A stretch of DNA of 64,000 nucleotides, from the NCBI GenBank assembly GCA_965649825.1, contig OZ287695.1, positions 1,674,001-1,738,000 on the forward strand. The letters are read 5' to 3'. Shown here one piece after another: positions 11,373 through 22,732 of the stretch (positions are counted from its first letter, which is position 1; each line of letters opens with the position of its first letter). The stretch comes from Penicillus capitatus (Eukaryota > Chlorophyta). The notes below the pieces were generated by a model. It saw only the letters and a list, made by a program, of their open reading frames with translations. It was not told the DNA's origin and ran no database searches. The position numbers and the translations under genes are program-made.

Positions 11373-12524
11373 TCAGAGGAGGAACACCGATTCCTCAACG
11401 CATGTCACTCGAGTGGTGCCGCAGCTCTGTGCGCAACTGTAGACGGCAATAGACGACCAATCCCATTCTAAGGAACAGACATATCCAGAACGAACAGCTT
11501 TCTGGATGTCGACGCGCTCCATAGATCCATTGTCCGACTGAAACCACACAGCCGCTTCGTAGAGCGCTCCAATGAAATGTGGCATGAGTTGCATCTCGTA
11601 GACGCGATGGCTGCCACACTCTGGACAGCAACTCGGTCTAGGCACCATGTTGGTTGGATTCAACAGAGGCGCATGGAAGCCGTAACGAACGCATTGTTGG
11701 GGACAGGCTTGGATTCGTTGCTGGAATCTCCAGAAAGCGCCATCATCGACGGCTTTGTAATCAGCCTTCTCATAGGTTTCGTTCTGCCAGGATGCATCTT
11801 CGCTTCCTTTGGTCGTCACTCGCTCGTACCTCTCCAGCGACGACTGAACACGCAGCAGATCTGTACAGTCATCTTTGATGCTCTCTTCGACAGGAGGCTC
11901 TCTTTCGGCATAGATATGAAATTCAGGCAAAAGAGCTTCTCTTTCGATCTTTGCTCCGCCAACCGGATGACTGCCAACAGATGTTCTTTTTTTCTTCGAC
12001 GGTTTCTTGCTTTTCTTCTTGGGTGCAGATTCCAGCGCCTCTCTCAGTCCTTCCAGAGAGAAAGATGCATTTTCTGTCATCGGTTTCGTCTCCTCTGCCA
12101 ACTCTTTCAAGAAAGAAGGAGCAGTGGCGTTCTCTGTAGAGGCGAGTTGGGTTGCTGGACGCGTCGTCGAATCAAACTGAATTCGGAAGCATTTCCAGCA
12201 TCTCTGTTCTTTGCCGCATCCTTTTCGAACACATCCGAAGACGAAGAGCCATCTTTCAGGGCAGTCATGTCCAATCTGATTGCGTTTCAACGGGGCATGT
12301 GTCTATCAGCGGAGATCAGAGATGCACTCTTTCCATTGGAAAACGCCTCTTACTTGCAGTGCCAATGCCAACGGATCTCCACATACAGTGCAGAACGCAG
12401 ACTCGAATACCTCCCGACGACAGAAGGTCGGTAGGATGGGACAGCCGCCGACTTTGGTGCCATAGACATCCGGCCTCTCTTCAGAAACGATGTAGTCCCC
12501 CGGAAGTCCGATAAACACGTTCAT
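11373..12524 (-). CDS. PDCD2/TSR4-like protein
   Basis: PDCD2-family proteins are chaperones for small-subunit ribosomal protein uS5 and function in 40S assembly. The N-terminal exon reads MNVFIGLPGDYIVSEERPD then YGTKVGGCPILP and CTVCGDPLALALQ, the KVGG and Cys-pair signature. A short intron (about 67 nt) leads to DCPERWLFVFGCVRKGCG. After a lysine-rich linker (PKKKSKKPSKKKR) the PDCD2_C domain follows: RFQQRIQACPQQCVRYGF, NMVPRPSCCPECGSHRVYEMQ, LMPHFIGALY and SIAVYSCAQSC. An in-frame ATG also lies 63 nt upstream (12587); 12524 is preferred because it starts right at the conserved region. The gene is divergent from the VWA gene at 12664. Confidence 0.88.
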
Positions 12525-12663
12525 TGATAGGACCCTGCCCACACTTCTGCGTAAGTTCTCAACTGAGAAAGTGATCAACACCTCCACACGCGCACCTCGT
12601 CTGTCACTTCAAGAACTGGCTAAAAGATGCGTCATTTCATTGTGCAACCTGTTGAACTTTACC
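12525..12663. promoter_or_regulatory. Bidirectional promoter region PDCD2 / VWA
   Basis: 139 bp between divergent start codons (12524 minus, 12664 plus). Contains no other gene. Shared regulation is inferred. Confidence 0.35.
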
Positions 12664-14322
12664 ATGGCTGCTATTCGTTTTACGCAGAGAACCGAGTTAA
12701 ATGCCTATGTTTACAATACAGAGCACACAGTTGATGTGCTCATCACGATAAGGGCTGACAGATTAGCCCAGGAAGAGAATCGAGCACGGTTGTGTCTCAG
12801 TGCGGCTATCGACCGTTCGTCCTCAATGCGTCGGCGAAAAATCTCGCTCGTCAAGAAAACGATGCAGTTTGTCGTGCGGCAGCTCTGCGAGACGGACCGC
12901 CTCGGACTCATAACTTATCACACAAACGTATACTAACCCCCATCATTACACAAGTCACACTTTTGACATGCGTTCGCGAACAGGCAGAAGAAGTGTTTCC
13001 GATGACGAACATGACTGCCGAGGCGAAGCAGAAGGGAGACAAAGTCGTGCGGAGTATCCAGAGCGACCGGTTCACCGATTTGTCCGGCGGACTCTTCCAG
13101 TCCATTAGCCAGCTCAAGAGATCCCTTCCAAATGATGAAGATGGCAATCCAGGTGGCATCCCTACTGCCATGTGACCACAAAGCATGTCTGTTTATTAGG
13201 CCCCGTTGCCGCGGTCCTGCTTCTGACAGATGGTTTACCGACAAGGGGCATCAGAGATCCTATGATACTCAAAAATACATTGAAGGGTGCATTGAGCATG
13301 GGACCGCCAATCAAGATCCATACCTTTGGCTACGGCAGCGATCACGATGCAGAACTGCTGAAGGATTTGGCAGACATCGGCGGCGGAAACTATTATGCCA
13401 TCTCAGCCGATACAGATGTTCCCACATTCTTTGCCGATGCTCTGGGCGGCCTCGTCTCCGTCGTTGTCCAGAACATCGTTGTAGATATCTCTACAGCTCG
13501 ACGCGATGTCCAGATCCAAAAGATCTTCACAGGATTAAAGATCGAGGGGAAGGAGGATGGAAGCTGGTCTGTGCGTTCAGATGATCTCTATGCCGAAGAG
13601 CGTAAAGATATCATTGTGCGTTTAAAGATTCCACCTTTGCAGTCTCCTGTCGAAGCAGAAGGATTACTTCATGTCCAACTCTCCTACTTCGACGTCCAAG
13701 AAGCACAGAGCATCACAAACGAAGCTGTTGTATGTGTCAAGAGACCGGAAATGATCGTGGGGGATCAAGTCGCCGATGAAGATTTCTTGGACCAACGTCT
13801 CCGTGTGGAAGTGACTGATACCATCGAAAAGGCAACCAGTTTGGCAAACACCGGAAACCTGACGGGTGCGCTGAGACGTGTCGATCGGCAACTGGAAGAT
13901 GTGCAACAGAATCATCATTCGGAGTATGCCAATGCTGTTCTCTCCGATCTCATCGAAACGAGAAGCGTCGTCTCCGATGCCGAGGTAAGATCCATATCAT
14001 TGCACTCGATCTCGATTCGTGGTGTCTGATGCCGAAGGTTTATCGATCGAGTTACCATTCGCTGTATCGTATGGCAAGTTCGCATGGTAATCAGCGAGGA
14101 TCTTCACACTTTTGGTCAGACATTCAATGCCGCAGTATCGACGGAGCTCAACAGTCTGTTTTTGCCAATACGCGTACTCTGTCGAACGCATCAAGTGGCA
14201 TCAATCCGCCGTTGAGTGTTGCACCCAATGCCAACGGACAGGAGTGTGAATCAAACCATCGTCTAGATAGTGGATCTGCTTTCAATCCACCAAGATCGCA
14301 GAGCTCGATGAACGCTCCGTGA
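12664..14322 (+). CDS. von Willebrand factor A domain protein
   Basis: The VWA domain starts about 30 residues in (VDVLITIRADR) and carries a metal-ion-dependent adhesion site, AAIDRSSSM (DxSxS). Later come SGGLFQSISQLK and VLLLTDGLPTRGI, then the Rossmann end KIHTFGYGSDHDAELLKDLADIGGGNYYAI. The C-terminal half (VVVQNIVVDIS..., DLYAEERKDIIVRLKIPPL, LRVEVTDTIEKATSLANTGNLTGAL) matches the Vwaint-type extension of inter-alpha-trypsin-inhibitor/plant VWA proteins. Introns occur near 12932, 13180 and 13985 (about 52 nt, GTAAGA...CCGAAG). There is no signal peptide, so it is probably cytosolic. The substrate or partner is unknown. The final exon (14038-14322) is Ser/Asn-rich. Confidence 0.8.
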
Positions 14323-14365
14323 GACACAGTCTCTGATAAAATGCGAAGGATTCGCGAAATTTTGG

Positions 14366-14992
14366 CTATTTATGATTGGATAACACGTCCTGTGCTTTTG
14401 AAGGCATGCTGTGACTCCTTCCCGATCTTCTGTTTCTTGTCAAGGCAGTGTTTAGCTGCATGAACTGTTTCTTCTTCTTGACGTCGAACAACCATTTGGC
14501 ATTCGTGCGACCTGACGAGGAATATGTGCCGAGATTTGGGGGAATCAAGATCAGGTGCTTTGCTCGTACATTGTCGTCGAAGAACGATTCCAGTACTAAA
14601 CGAAACGTAGTGACGGTGTCACATTACCTGTAACGACCCTGTTGTTTTCGTTTGCATCCCGTGTGCCAACAGAGCTGAAGGCTAGAAAACGCCAATCACA
14701 TGAGGGTCTATTCCTCGATCGAATGAAAGGACATGCAACACGAGAGTCCATCGATCACTCAGGAAAAGCAATCCACCCCATCTGTATCGGAACAGGCCTT
14801 GCATTTCTCGAAGTCAAACACAACACACGCATTCTCTCTTCAATAACGTCCTCATTACGCACCGTCGAGACAAAATGCTCGACAGTCACATCTCCTGCAG
14901 AACAGATGATGATGCATCAAGATTCTTTTACTCCTCTCAGGATATCGTCCAAAACAATCATCGTTGTTAAGAATATGCATTTGTTGTGGCAT
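14366..14992 (-). CDS. Possible small gene downstream of FtsZ, unrecognised
   Basis: The minus strand offers exons with protein-like composition. ATG at 14992 gives MPQQMHILNNDDCFGRYPER. A 43-nt GTAAAA...CTGCAG intron leads to DVTVEHFVSTVRNEDVIEERMRVL, and a later exon ends in stop near 14366. Two different frames stay open in the last exon, so the C terminus is ambiguous. The start is only 12 bp from the FtsZ stop codon, which is unusually tight. A 119-codon ORF on the plus strand (14642-15001) overlaps it. No family is recognised and the call is tentative. Confidence 0.25.
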
Positions 14993-15004
14993 AACAGCTG
15001 ATAC

Positions 15005-16675
15005 TCAATTTCCCCATGGCCTTCGACGTCGCAAGAAATCAGGTATCTGAACATTGCTGCCGCCTGTCCCTGTTTCCCGAGGCGTCGTGGCAGCTGGTTC
15101 CGTTTTCTCTGCGGATCGTTTCTTCTCTCCGCTGCTCACTGCTGATCGGCGATCCATGTAGGCACCCAAAGCTGTATTCTCTGTATCTGATCTGGCACCA
15201 AAACCTGTGGCGATGAGTGTGATGTTGACTTCTTGCTGCAGCGCCTTGTCCACCACTGCACCGAAGATCAGATTGGCACTGGGATCGACCAAGTCATAGA
15301 TGATCTCTGCCGCTTCGTTCACTTCGAAAAGCGTCATGTCCGATGGGCCAGTGATGTTCCATACGATGCCGGTGGCGCGTTCGATGCCGACATCCAGCAA
15401 AGGCGAAGAGATGGCATTCATAGCAGCATCGCGAGCTCGGCCCTTCCCTGTTCCCATTCCTTGGCCCATCAAAGACGATCCAGCATCTTGCATAATGGCT
15501 CGGACGTCTGCAAAGTCGACGTTGACCAATCCAGGAACGGTAATAATATCTGAGATCCCTTTGACGCCCTGCCTCAAAACGTCATCTGCCATTCGAAAGG
15601 CATCGGTCACTGGCATGTTTGGATCGACTGCCTTCAGCAATCTATCATTGGGAATGACAATCAAGGTATCCACAGCATTGCGCAGATTCTCGATAGATTC
15701 TTGTGCCTAAAAACCGAATCCATAGAGACAATGGTATCTTCCTGTAGAGGAGGCATGGACGGACCTGCAACGATCGCATTCTGCCTTCGAACGAAAAGGG
15801 AGTCGTAACGATGGCGACCGTCAGAATGCCCATGCCCTTTGCTGTTGAGGCGACAACAGGTGCTGCTCCGCTTCCGGTACCGCCTCCCATTCCCGCCTAA
15901 TAACGCATCTCACACGATCGATCCTCTGCCCATCCACACGCACCGTTACAAATACCATATCCGATCCCTGCAAGGCTTTCTCGATCATGCCTTTGCTCTC
16001 ATTTGCTGCTCTCTAAGGACAACAAACATCATCGCTCTGCATTAACCGTAAGTCATATGTGTGACCAGGCCGATTTCGGGATTGCCTCCAGCGCCTAATC
16101 CCCGCGTCAGTTTTGCTCCGATCTGCAACTTGTTCTCCGTTTCCACCGGAGACGAAACTAAAGCCTGGGATGACACATTTGCGTCATCCTGTATCCTATA
16201 GGGTATGCTTCGTTCACTTGTGAATCTGTGTTGACGACAAAGAACTCGACGCCGCCCACATCGGACTGGATCATGCGATTGACGGCGTTTGATCCGCCTC
16301 CACCCACTCCTATGACCTGCATCAGCACACAGGACTCGTTCAGCGTCTTCCCTGTATCGTCTCGTTCACCTTGATCGTGGCTTTGTCTTCGACAATATCA
16401 TAAGCACCGTCGCCACTTGACGCAAATTCCGTCCCGCCTGGACTTGACCGAAACGCGCCGTTGTTACCATAGGACGAAAGAATATCAGAAGGGCTCGAAT
16501 AACCCGCGCGGACAGTGAAATTCATGCGCACGATGGTAGCTCGCTTTCCACGAAGGCGGCCAACGTGCTCAGCTGAATGCGGTTTCTTAAGACGACGGGC
16601 GCGTCCGACATGGGAATTCACTCCGGCTGATGGAGAAGCCGAGTGACCGACCACATCACTTAACTTCAATCGCAT
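15005..16675 (-). CDS. ftsZ: FtsZ, plastid division type
   Basis: Tubulin-like GTPase that forms the organelle division ring. It starts [14 protein letters not shown] with a basic, Ser/Arg-rich N-terminal extension of about 100 residues, as expected for a targeting sequence. The core has [17 protein letters not shown], the tubulin signature [13 protein letters not shown] and FSFEGRMR. Then come [70 protein letters not shown] and ITLIATGF. The stretch [13 protein letters not shown]...[10 protein letters not shown] is close to the plant/algal plastid FtsZ2 class rather than mitochondrial FtsZ. The C terminus [14 protein letters not shown] is the short ZipA/ARC6-binding-like tail. Introns lie near 15700, 15900-16070, 16180 and 16345. 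Divergent from mitochondrial L7/L12, 158 bp apart. Confidence 0.92.
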
Positions 16676-16833
16676 GGCGCTACAACTCGACGACGATCCA
16701 GACGGCGGAACAAGGAAGGGCGCAAAAATGCGTTAACGCGCAAAACGAACGCAACCTCGTGTGCGGGCGTCGCATCATATGGCTCGCGCTAGATCTCATT
16801 ATTGCCCTTAACAAAGCAGTTTGGACGACGAAA
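16676..16833. promoter_or_regulatory. Bidirectional promoter region FtsZ / mitochondrial L12
   Basis: 158 bp between divergent starts of two organelle-related nuclear genes. No TATA box is obvious. Shared control is inferred from the spacing only. Confidence 0.4.
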
Positions 16834-17515
16834 ATGCTTCAGCAGTGGGTTGCCCGTGGTCTGTCCTGCGCCTCGCGCGGTGCTCTGCGCTCACATGGCG
16901 TTCCTCGTGTTGTGTTCGGATCGCCGAGCTTAGCGCCTCGGCGTCGAGATCTGTCGGCTCAGGTTCAAGTGACCGATGTCGAGTCTGGCCGAGAAGTGAA
17001 CGCCAAAGTGACGAAGCTCGCGGATGAGATCCTCGAGTTGAACCTTTTGGAGATTTCCGACCTCTCCAGCATACTGAAGGAACGGTTAGGTCTAGACGCA
17101 ATACCTATGGGTGGCATGATGCCCATGGCGGCCGCCCCTGCTGCTGCCACGGCCGGAGAAGCGGCAGCAGAAGCACCTGTCGTCGAAGAGAAGACCTCCT
17201 TCGATATTAAACTCGAAAGCTACGACAAAGCGGCGAAGATTAAAGTCATCAAAGAGATTCGCACCATCACAGAACTTGGACTGAAGGAAGCCAAAGACAT
17301 GGTAATCGGTTCTCGAATAAAACGCCTGACGATAAGGGGCGCGATGGCAATATTAGGTGGAGAAAGCGCCTGTCATGGTGAAGGAGAACGTCGATAAGAA
17401 GACGGCTGAGGAGATCAAACAGCAATTGGAAGGAGGTCTGCTTGTCTTGTCATCGATCTGGATGCCTTACATCGATCCTGTTGTTTTAGTGGGTGCCGTG
17501 GTCGCACTGGAGTGA
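16834..17515 (+). CDS. Mitochondrial ribosomal protein bL12 (L7/L12)
   Basis: Stalk protein of the large ribosomal subunit that recruits translation factors. ATG at 16834 opens an Arg/Ser-rich presequence of about 40 residues (MLQQWVARGLSCASRGAL...RRRDL). The N-terminal dimerisation helix (LADEILELNLLEISDLSSILKERLG), an Ala-rich hinge (MPMAAAPAAATAGEAAAE) and the C-terminal domain follow: FDIKLESYDKAAKIKVIKEIRTITELGLKEAKDM. A 61-nt intron precedes VEKAPVMVKENVDKKTAEEIKQQLEG, and a second intron of about 56 nt precedes the last residues VGAVVALE. Stop TGA is at 17513-17515. The presequence suggests import into mitochondria (or possibly the plastid). Confidence 0.88.
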
Positions 17516-17840
17516 AAGTGGCTTTCTGCTGGTCTGGAGAGAGAACGGTATATTGTCTATCTTGCCACAGACCTCGACGTTTTGTTAGACGCTGCAACGC
17601 GTTGTAATCCACAGAGAGTGATTTTGAATATGGCTCGCTTGTTGATGACGACGAAATTGATGTGACGTTGAACACGTCAGACGTCAACGTCACGCATCGG
17701 TACTTTGAACGACGTCGTTGACCACGTCGCATCGTTTCATTTTCGCAACACCGCTAAACAAGAACGTCGATTGGTGCGTGATTTCCACGGTCCGTGAAGG
17801 AATTGCCTGTCGTGTTAGCGTACTGCCACACAACGACGAC

Positions 17841-19227
17841 ATGGAATCGAGAACGATGGTATGCGACGTTGTCTTCGTGGGAGCGTCTTTGTCGAATCTA
17901 CTCTCAGCCACGTCTCTCATCGAACGATTTGAAAACATTAGAATCAAGGTAAGGGGATAAGCACACGACCTCGATGCGTCACTTCTGTCAGCTTAGGTTC
18001 TAGAATCGACCGAAAATCGACTTCCAGTACCTTCCTCCGTCACGGTCCGTCGACGCTGTTTGACAGGTTCGTCTGTGACATATTTCTGAGGTGTGTACTG
18101 CAGGCGGTCTCTCCTGGTGCATGGAAAGAAATGACAGATCACTACGCCCACGTGACGAAAGAGGTTCTCAGACGGGGTCTGTTCTTGAATGGAGGGGGAG
18201 AAACTGTCATGGACAGAAGACAAAGCCTCACCGAGATGCAGACTATGACGACAGAGAGTCTCATAGATTTGCTGATTGCCTCTTTGCCTTCTCATGTCCT
18301 GTGCGACGGTCAAATCGTTCAGAATGTTTGTGAAACGGCAGATCTGGTGATTGCCGAGACACAGGTATGCCTCTCCATTTTCTCCGCCCTTATGGAGAGA
18401 GTGCGTTGTAGACGGGAGTCGTTTATGAAACAAAACTTCTTATCATGGACAAATCTGTTGCGGGAGAGGCAGCAGATAAGTCGCCCTTTCATTTTGCAGA
18501 GGTCACTTTTGCTGTAAAGAATTGCCGTTTGGCTTCTGGTTCCAGATGGAGCGGTAAGTGTGATGCAGGGTATGCGAGCGAGTACGTGATGGATATGTCT
18601 TTTCAGGAAGCGACGTGTACATCAGTCATGATGTGACGGATACAGGACTGCAAATTGTATCTTGTCTCTTGAGGATAGAAGATATATCCATACACAGCAT
18701 TCTAGAAAAGCTCTGTATGATACCAGAGCTGGAAGATGCGTTCTCCGGCGTAGAAGTGCAAATGCCATCGATCCGCCCCCTTTGCCGCTGCACCTGTGAT
18801 ACCATACACGGGAGAGTAGCGCCATCGAGCGAGCTCAGCTCATGTATTCCACATTTTTCGCCCCTCAAGATGGAATACGAGATCGAAGAAGCTTTGCACC
18901 TCAAGGAAGCGATTTTGCAAAGGGGTCTCACAGCTGCAGCTTTGTCCGACTGGAAACGCCGCCAGGCAATATCCACAAGAACACAGGTTTGATGCACTAC
19001 CCCCCACACGGTCATCTTCCCATTCTCCCTATCTGCTGCAGTTTTTGAAGGAGGTCCATTCTCCAATGAAGCTTTTTTCTGTGGTGGAGGATGTGTTGAA
19101 TAATGGCCACCGATCCAAAGCAGATGACTCTGGATGGACAAGAAATCGGGTCTATAGGAATGACATAGGAAAGCCACTCGTCTGCAGTCCAGTCAAGCGT
19201 TACACAGCTCTGATGTCAAACGACTGA
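17841..19227 (+). CDS. Unrecognised spliced gene
   Basis: A run of compatible plus-strand exons is seen. MESRTMVCDVVFVGASLSNLL...FENIRIK is followed by a 48-nt GTAAGG...GCTTAG intron, then VLESTENRLPVPSSVTV. Next are EVLRRGLFLNGGGETVMDRR and ESLIDLLIASLPSHVLCDGQIVQNVCETADLVIAETQ. After another intron comes TGVVYETKLLIMDKSVAGEAADKSPFHFAEVTFAVKNC, then SDVYISHDVTDTGLQIVSCLLRIEDISIHSILEKL and a C-terminal helix EIEEALHLKEAILQRGL. The exons read as a soluble mixed alpha/beta protein. I do not recognise a family and assign no function. The first and last exons are uncertain. Confidence 0.45.
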
Positions 19228-19386
19228 GAAGTTTTTAGCACTAGAGATGTGTCTTTTATCGCTGCTATCCTTCAGTGTCAATTATTCTTCACCTATTATC
19301 TCTCAGTTATGTTCTGGCTTTCGGTATCTACATTCTGTCTGTAAGTCATCCATCGCATTCCATTGCTGAAGTTATTAGCTTGTGTA

Positions 19387-21455
19387 TCATGGTTTTAATC
19401 CAATGACCTTTCCAAAAGGAATTCCCGCAATCGAGGTGCTTTTTATTTGCCAAAGTCTTTTCAGGCAATAGAGAAACGGATCTTTCAGCAGAAACTGCAT
19501 GTCTTGCGGAATGGACTGCATTTTATAATGCCAGACACGAATCTGCCTTTTCCCTTTGCCGTTCACCACGAGAGTCCCGGAGCTTTCCCTCAGCGCCGAA
19601 ACTGCGATAACGCCTGAAAAGATTTGAGCGAAATGATCATAAGAATTTAGTAGCGTACCAGGAAAGAGGGAAGGGATGAACAGACGAAGAACCAGAGGGA
19701 TGCATGGATTGCAGATGAGCAGATGGATGAGACAAGCCAGAAGAGACCGCACGATGACGACGGTCAACTGGCATCCCAATGAAAAACAAAAGAAGAGGAG
19801 TGACGTCGGCATCAAGGCCAACAGAGGTGTAAAGAGAAGAACGCCGACAATCAGATGCTCCATGAGCACTTCGTCATCCTAGACGATCACTTGAGACAAA
19901 GCAGACAGCCGATGGACAGATAGACCTTTGATTTCTTGTCCTTGCCAAAATGTGAATGCACAGAAGCGGCAGGTATTGCGGATTTCTTTTTCGTATTTCT
20001 TTTGTCCTGTGAGAACTGACCTCTGAGCAGTTTCCATGTCAGGATCAGACACTTCAGATGAACGCATGTTATAGCGAGGAACCCTACAATCGCACATGGC
20101 GGCTGTCTTATGTCCATTCGAATTGCAGATGAGAAACCTGTGTGGACGAGACTCAGTGGCAGATGAAAGATGTACAAGAGATCGCTGCCGATGGCCAACT
20201 GTGCGGAGACGCCAAGAAAAGTCGAAGAGATCCAAAAGAGCATCCACATATGTGCCAGCACTCTTAGCAGGACAGACTGATATACGTGCATGATTTCAGC
20301 CGTCCGATACAGACAGAGGCCATAGAAATCTGCCAGTGGTTTGTGCAGCTTTAGACCGGCTGGTGTGCCAGATAACCAGACGGACTGCGCCTTCAAGAAG
20401 TCACAAAACACACCGATAGATTCTGCCACACATACCTTCCGTTTAACAAACGCTATTCACTTTCTCACACAAACCTTGCAACATCGAAAAGATATGCTGG
20501 GATCGAGGTATGCTGTAGACAGCGATGGCAATGCCCAAGATCCACTGCAGAGCGGCAGCAATGATTGCGCGGACCACACAGATTGTGCTCTCGTTTAAAG
20601 AGACAACATCTTTCACGGCGCTTCTTTGCTGTTCATACCATCGAAAGGATTCTTTCCATCTCTGCATCAGCCTTCCTGCAGATCCGAAGCAACAGAGAAG
20701 CTACACGCATTTCATTGGCTCTTTCGTGGATCTACCTGTTTCGAAAGGATACGTCTGGAAGGCGGCATCCACATGCCCAGCGAAACACCCACAGAAGAGA
20801 GACACGGCAATTCTTGACATGCGCCCTGAGCAACTCTGCTTTGAGCTTTGCATGCTCTGCTGGACGTCACATCCCTTGTGAATTGCCTCTACAGCAAAAT
20901 CCATGACGGTTCTTAGTGTACCTAGCACAGAAGACAGACATTCTCGCACACAGTCTTGTCTCCATGACGTTCACCGTTTCCTGGGTTTGATGGAGACGGG
21001 TAATGCATCTGACCCGGCATCGCTGGTCTATAATGAAACACCTAAGCTCAACGCTGCACTTCAAGGGCTCCTTCCATAGCTTCCCTGTTGACTTTAACAG
21101 GTGTCATGCCGTCCCACTGGGCCACATCGATCGTATCGAGATGCAGTTCCGCTGCCCCGATCATCCATTTCATCCAGAACGACGAGGATGGTGGTTTTGA
21201 AAGAGTATCCGTTTCTGAACAGCAGCATCCGACCCACTCTAATGAGATCTTTTCGTCTTCATCTTCACATCTGGTACATTCTTGAGCGATGTGATCCTTC
21301 AGCAGACTGTCATGCATGATTCTATCTTCCGTTCCACCGAGGACGATAACGGTCAGGTCTCCCTTCGGATTTCGGTACCGCTTGAGTCCATAGAGCCACT
21401 GGACGGTGTTCAGATTCCATGGCAGAAAAATCCGAATCTCTGTCAACGTATGCAT
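19387..21455 (-). CDS. PIG-Q/GPI1, GPI-GlcNAc transferase subunit
   Basis: Membrane subunit of the ER complex that transfers GlcNAc to phosphatidylinositol, the first step of GPI-anchor synthesis. The N terminus HTLTEIRIFLPWNL fits family openings. The PIG-Q core has SVWLSGTPAGLKLHKPLADFYG, VLLRVLAHMWMLFWISS, LYIFHLPLSLVHTGFSSAIR and TCVHLKCLILTWKLLRG. It continues with VGVLLFTPLLALMPTSLLFFCF and LLACLIHLLICNPCIPLVLRLFIPSLFPGTLL, which are several membrane helices with conserved loops. Several introns split the gene (near 19870, 20430, 20670 and 20950-21050). The conserved start is most likely ATG 21455; an upstream in-frame ATG at 21539 would overlap the start of the divergent PDX2 gene. The stop is at 19387. 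Confidence 0.82.
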
Positions 21456-21532
21456 CGGTACCAGAAAACGATGTACGTCGTCAATCATGCCGTCCACGAT
21501 CCGTACATGCACGTCCTTTATGAGCGACAGAG

Positions 21533-22499
21533 ATGTCAACCACCTGCATCTCTGTGAGAATAGGGGTCCTTGCGCTGCAGGGCGCCTTTCGTGAACATAT
21601 TGCTTTGCTGAGGACGATTCCTGGTGTATATCCCGTCGAAGTTCGCACAGCTGTGGAGCTCTGCTCTGTGAGTGGACTCATCATACCGGGCGGCGAGAGC
21701 ACCACCATCGCCTCGGTTGCTCAACGTTGGGGTCTCCTCGGCCCTCTCACAAACTTCGTACGATCTGGACGGCCCATTTGGGGAACATGTGCTGGACTTA
21801 TTCTTCTTGCTGAGAAAGCAGATGGTGATCCTTGTAACATCAGCTCTCTCAGGAGCATAGACTGTCAGCGCAGGTCTAAAGCAAGGGGGACAGGCATTGA
21901 TCGGTGGTCTCGATGTCACCGTTGCTCGAAACTTCTTTGGCGCTCAGGTCGGCCACCCTTGAGGCATTCGTTATGGGCGATGGCTTTAGCAGGTGGAGAG
22001 CTTTGAGAATGAGATGCTTGCACCGCCTTGTCTCTCTGTATATGGCAGGTATGACGCAAATCTTGTTCCTTATTTGTACTTAATAGCATGTCCATTTGTT
22101 TCAGTCAACCTTTTCGTGGCGTCTTTATTCGTGCCCCAGCGATTGTGGACGTTGGAAAGGACGTTGAGATTCTTTGTTCTTTGGAGTTGGATGATCGACA
22201 GCGACAAAAGAGTGAGAAAGATCATGTCGTTGTGGCTGTTCGATCGCAGTCTTGCCTTGCTACAGCCTTTCATCCCGAACTGACGGGAGACAATCGATGG
22301 TCACACTTTTCTCAATGGCATTTCATTTCTCACACATTTTACCTGTAGGCATCAACTCTTTGTCACCATGGTGTTGGAAGATGTTCAAAACAGCAACACC
22401 GTAGCCTCGACAGTGAGCACGGCGGCGCCGTCGAAATGCACGGTGCCTTCTGACTTACCTATCTATGGCAAGCATCACATGAGCTTCTCTCAGACATAG
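21533..22499 (+). CDS. PDX2: Pyridoxal 5'-phosphate synthase glutaminase subunit
   Basis: PDX2 hydrolyses glutamine and passes ammonia to PDX1 for PLP (vitamin B6) synthesis. The sequence has [26 protein letters not shown], the nucleophile elbow [41 protein letters not shown] and the catalytic His/Glu pair in [13 protein letters not shown]. Four short introns were placed by frame: about 50 nt after KAD and 44 nt after GAQ. The third, about 60 nt, follows SVYGR and the fourth, 48 nt, splits the RWH triad. The last exon adds about 40 residues beyond the usual end ([15 protein letters not shown]...). Stop TAG is at 22497-22499. Its presence implies de novo vitamin B6 synthesis. Confidence 0.9.
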
Positions 22500-22732
22500 T
22501 CCTCCCTGAAACGCTCGTCTAACATTCATTTCTTCGCTTCTGCGTTAAATTGAATCCCTTAAACTTTAAGAGACATTGAACTTTGTCGGTACATAAAGGA
22601 AACAGCGCAAAAGCAGGTGCCAATCATGGATTCATCTTAGAAATCGAGAAAAGGCAAATGATAAAAGCTCGCGACCACAGGCTCGTAATGCGCTTAGTCC
22701 ATGAAATAGAATGCCATGGTGCGTTCTTTCTT

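Noticed and set aside
11577-12434. 285-codon plus-strand frame
   Set aside because: Antisense to the PDCD2 C-terminal domain, which has clear Cys and domain motifs.
14642-15001. 119-codon plus-strand ORF ending next to the FtsZ stop
   Set aside because: No similarity; the opposite strand reads more like protein. Left as an open question rather than a called gene.
18626-19177. 183-codon minus-strand frame
   Set aside because: Overlaps plus-strand exons with better splice support; composition looks like a shadow frame.
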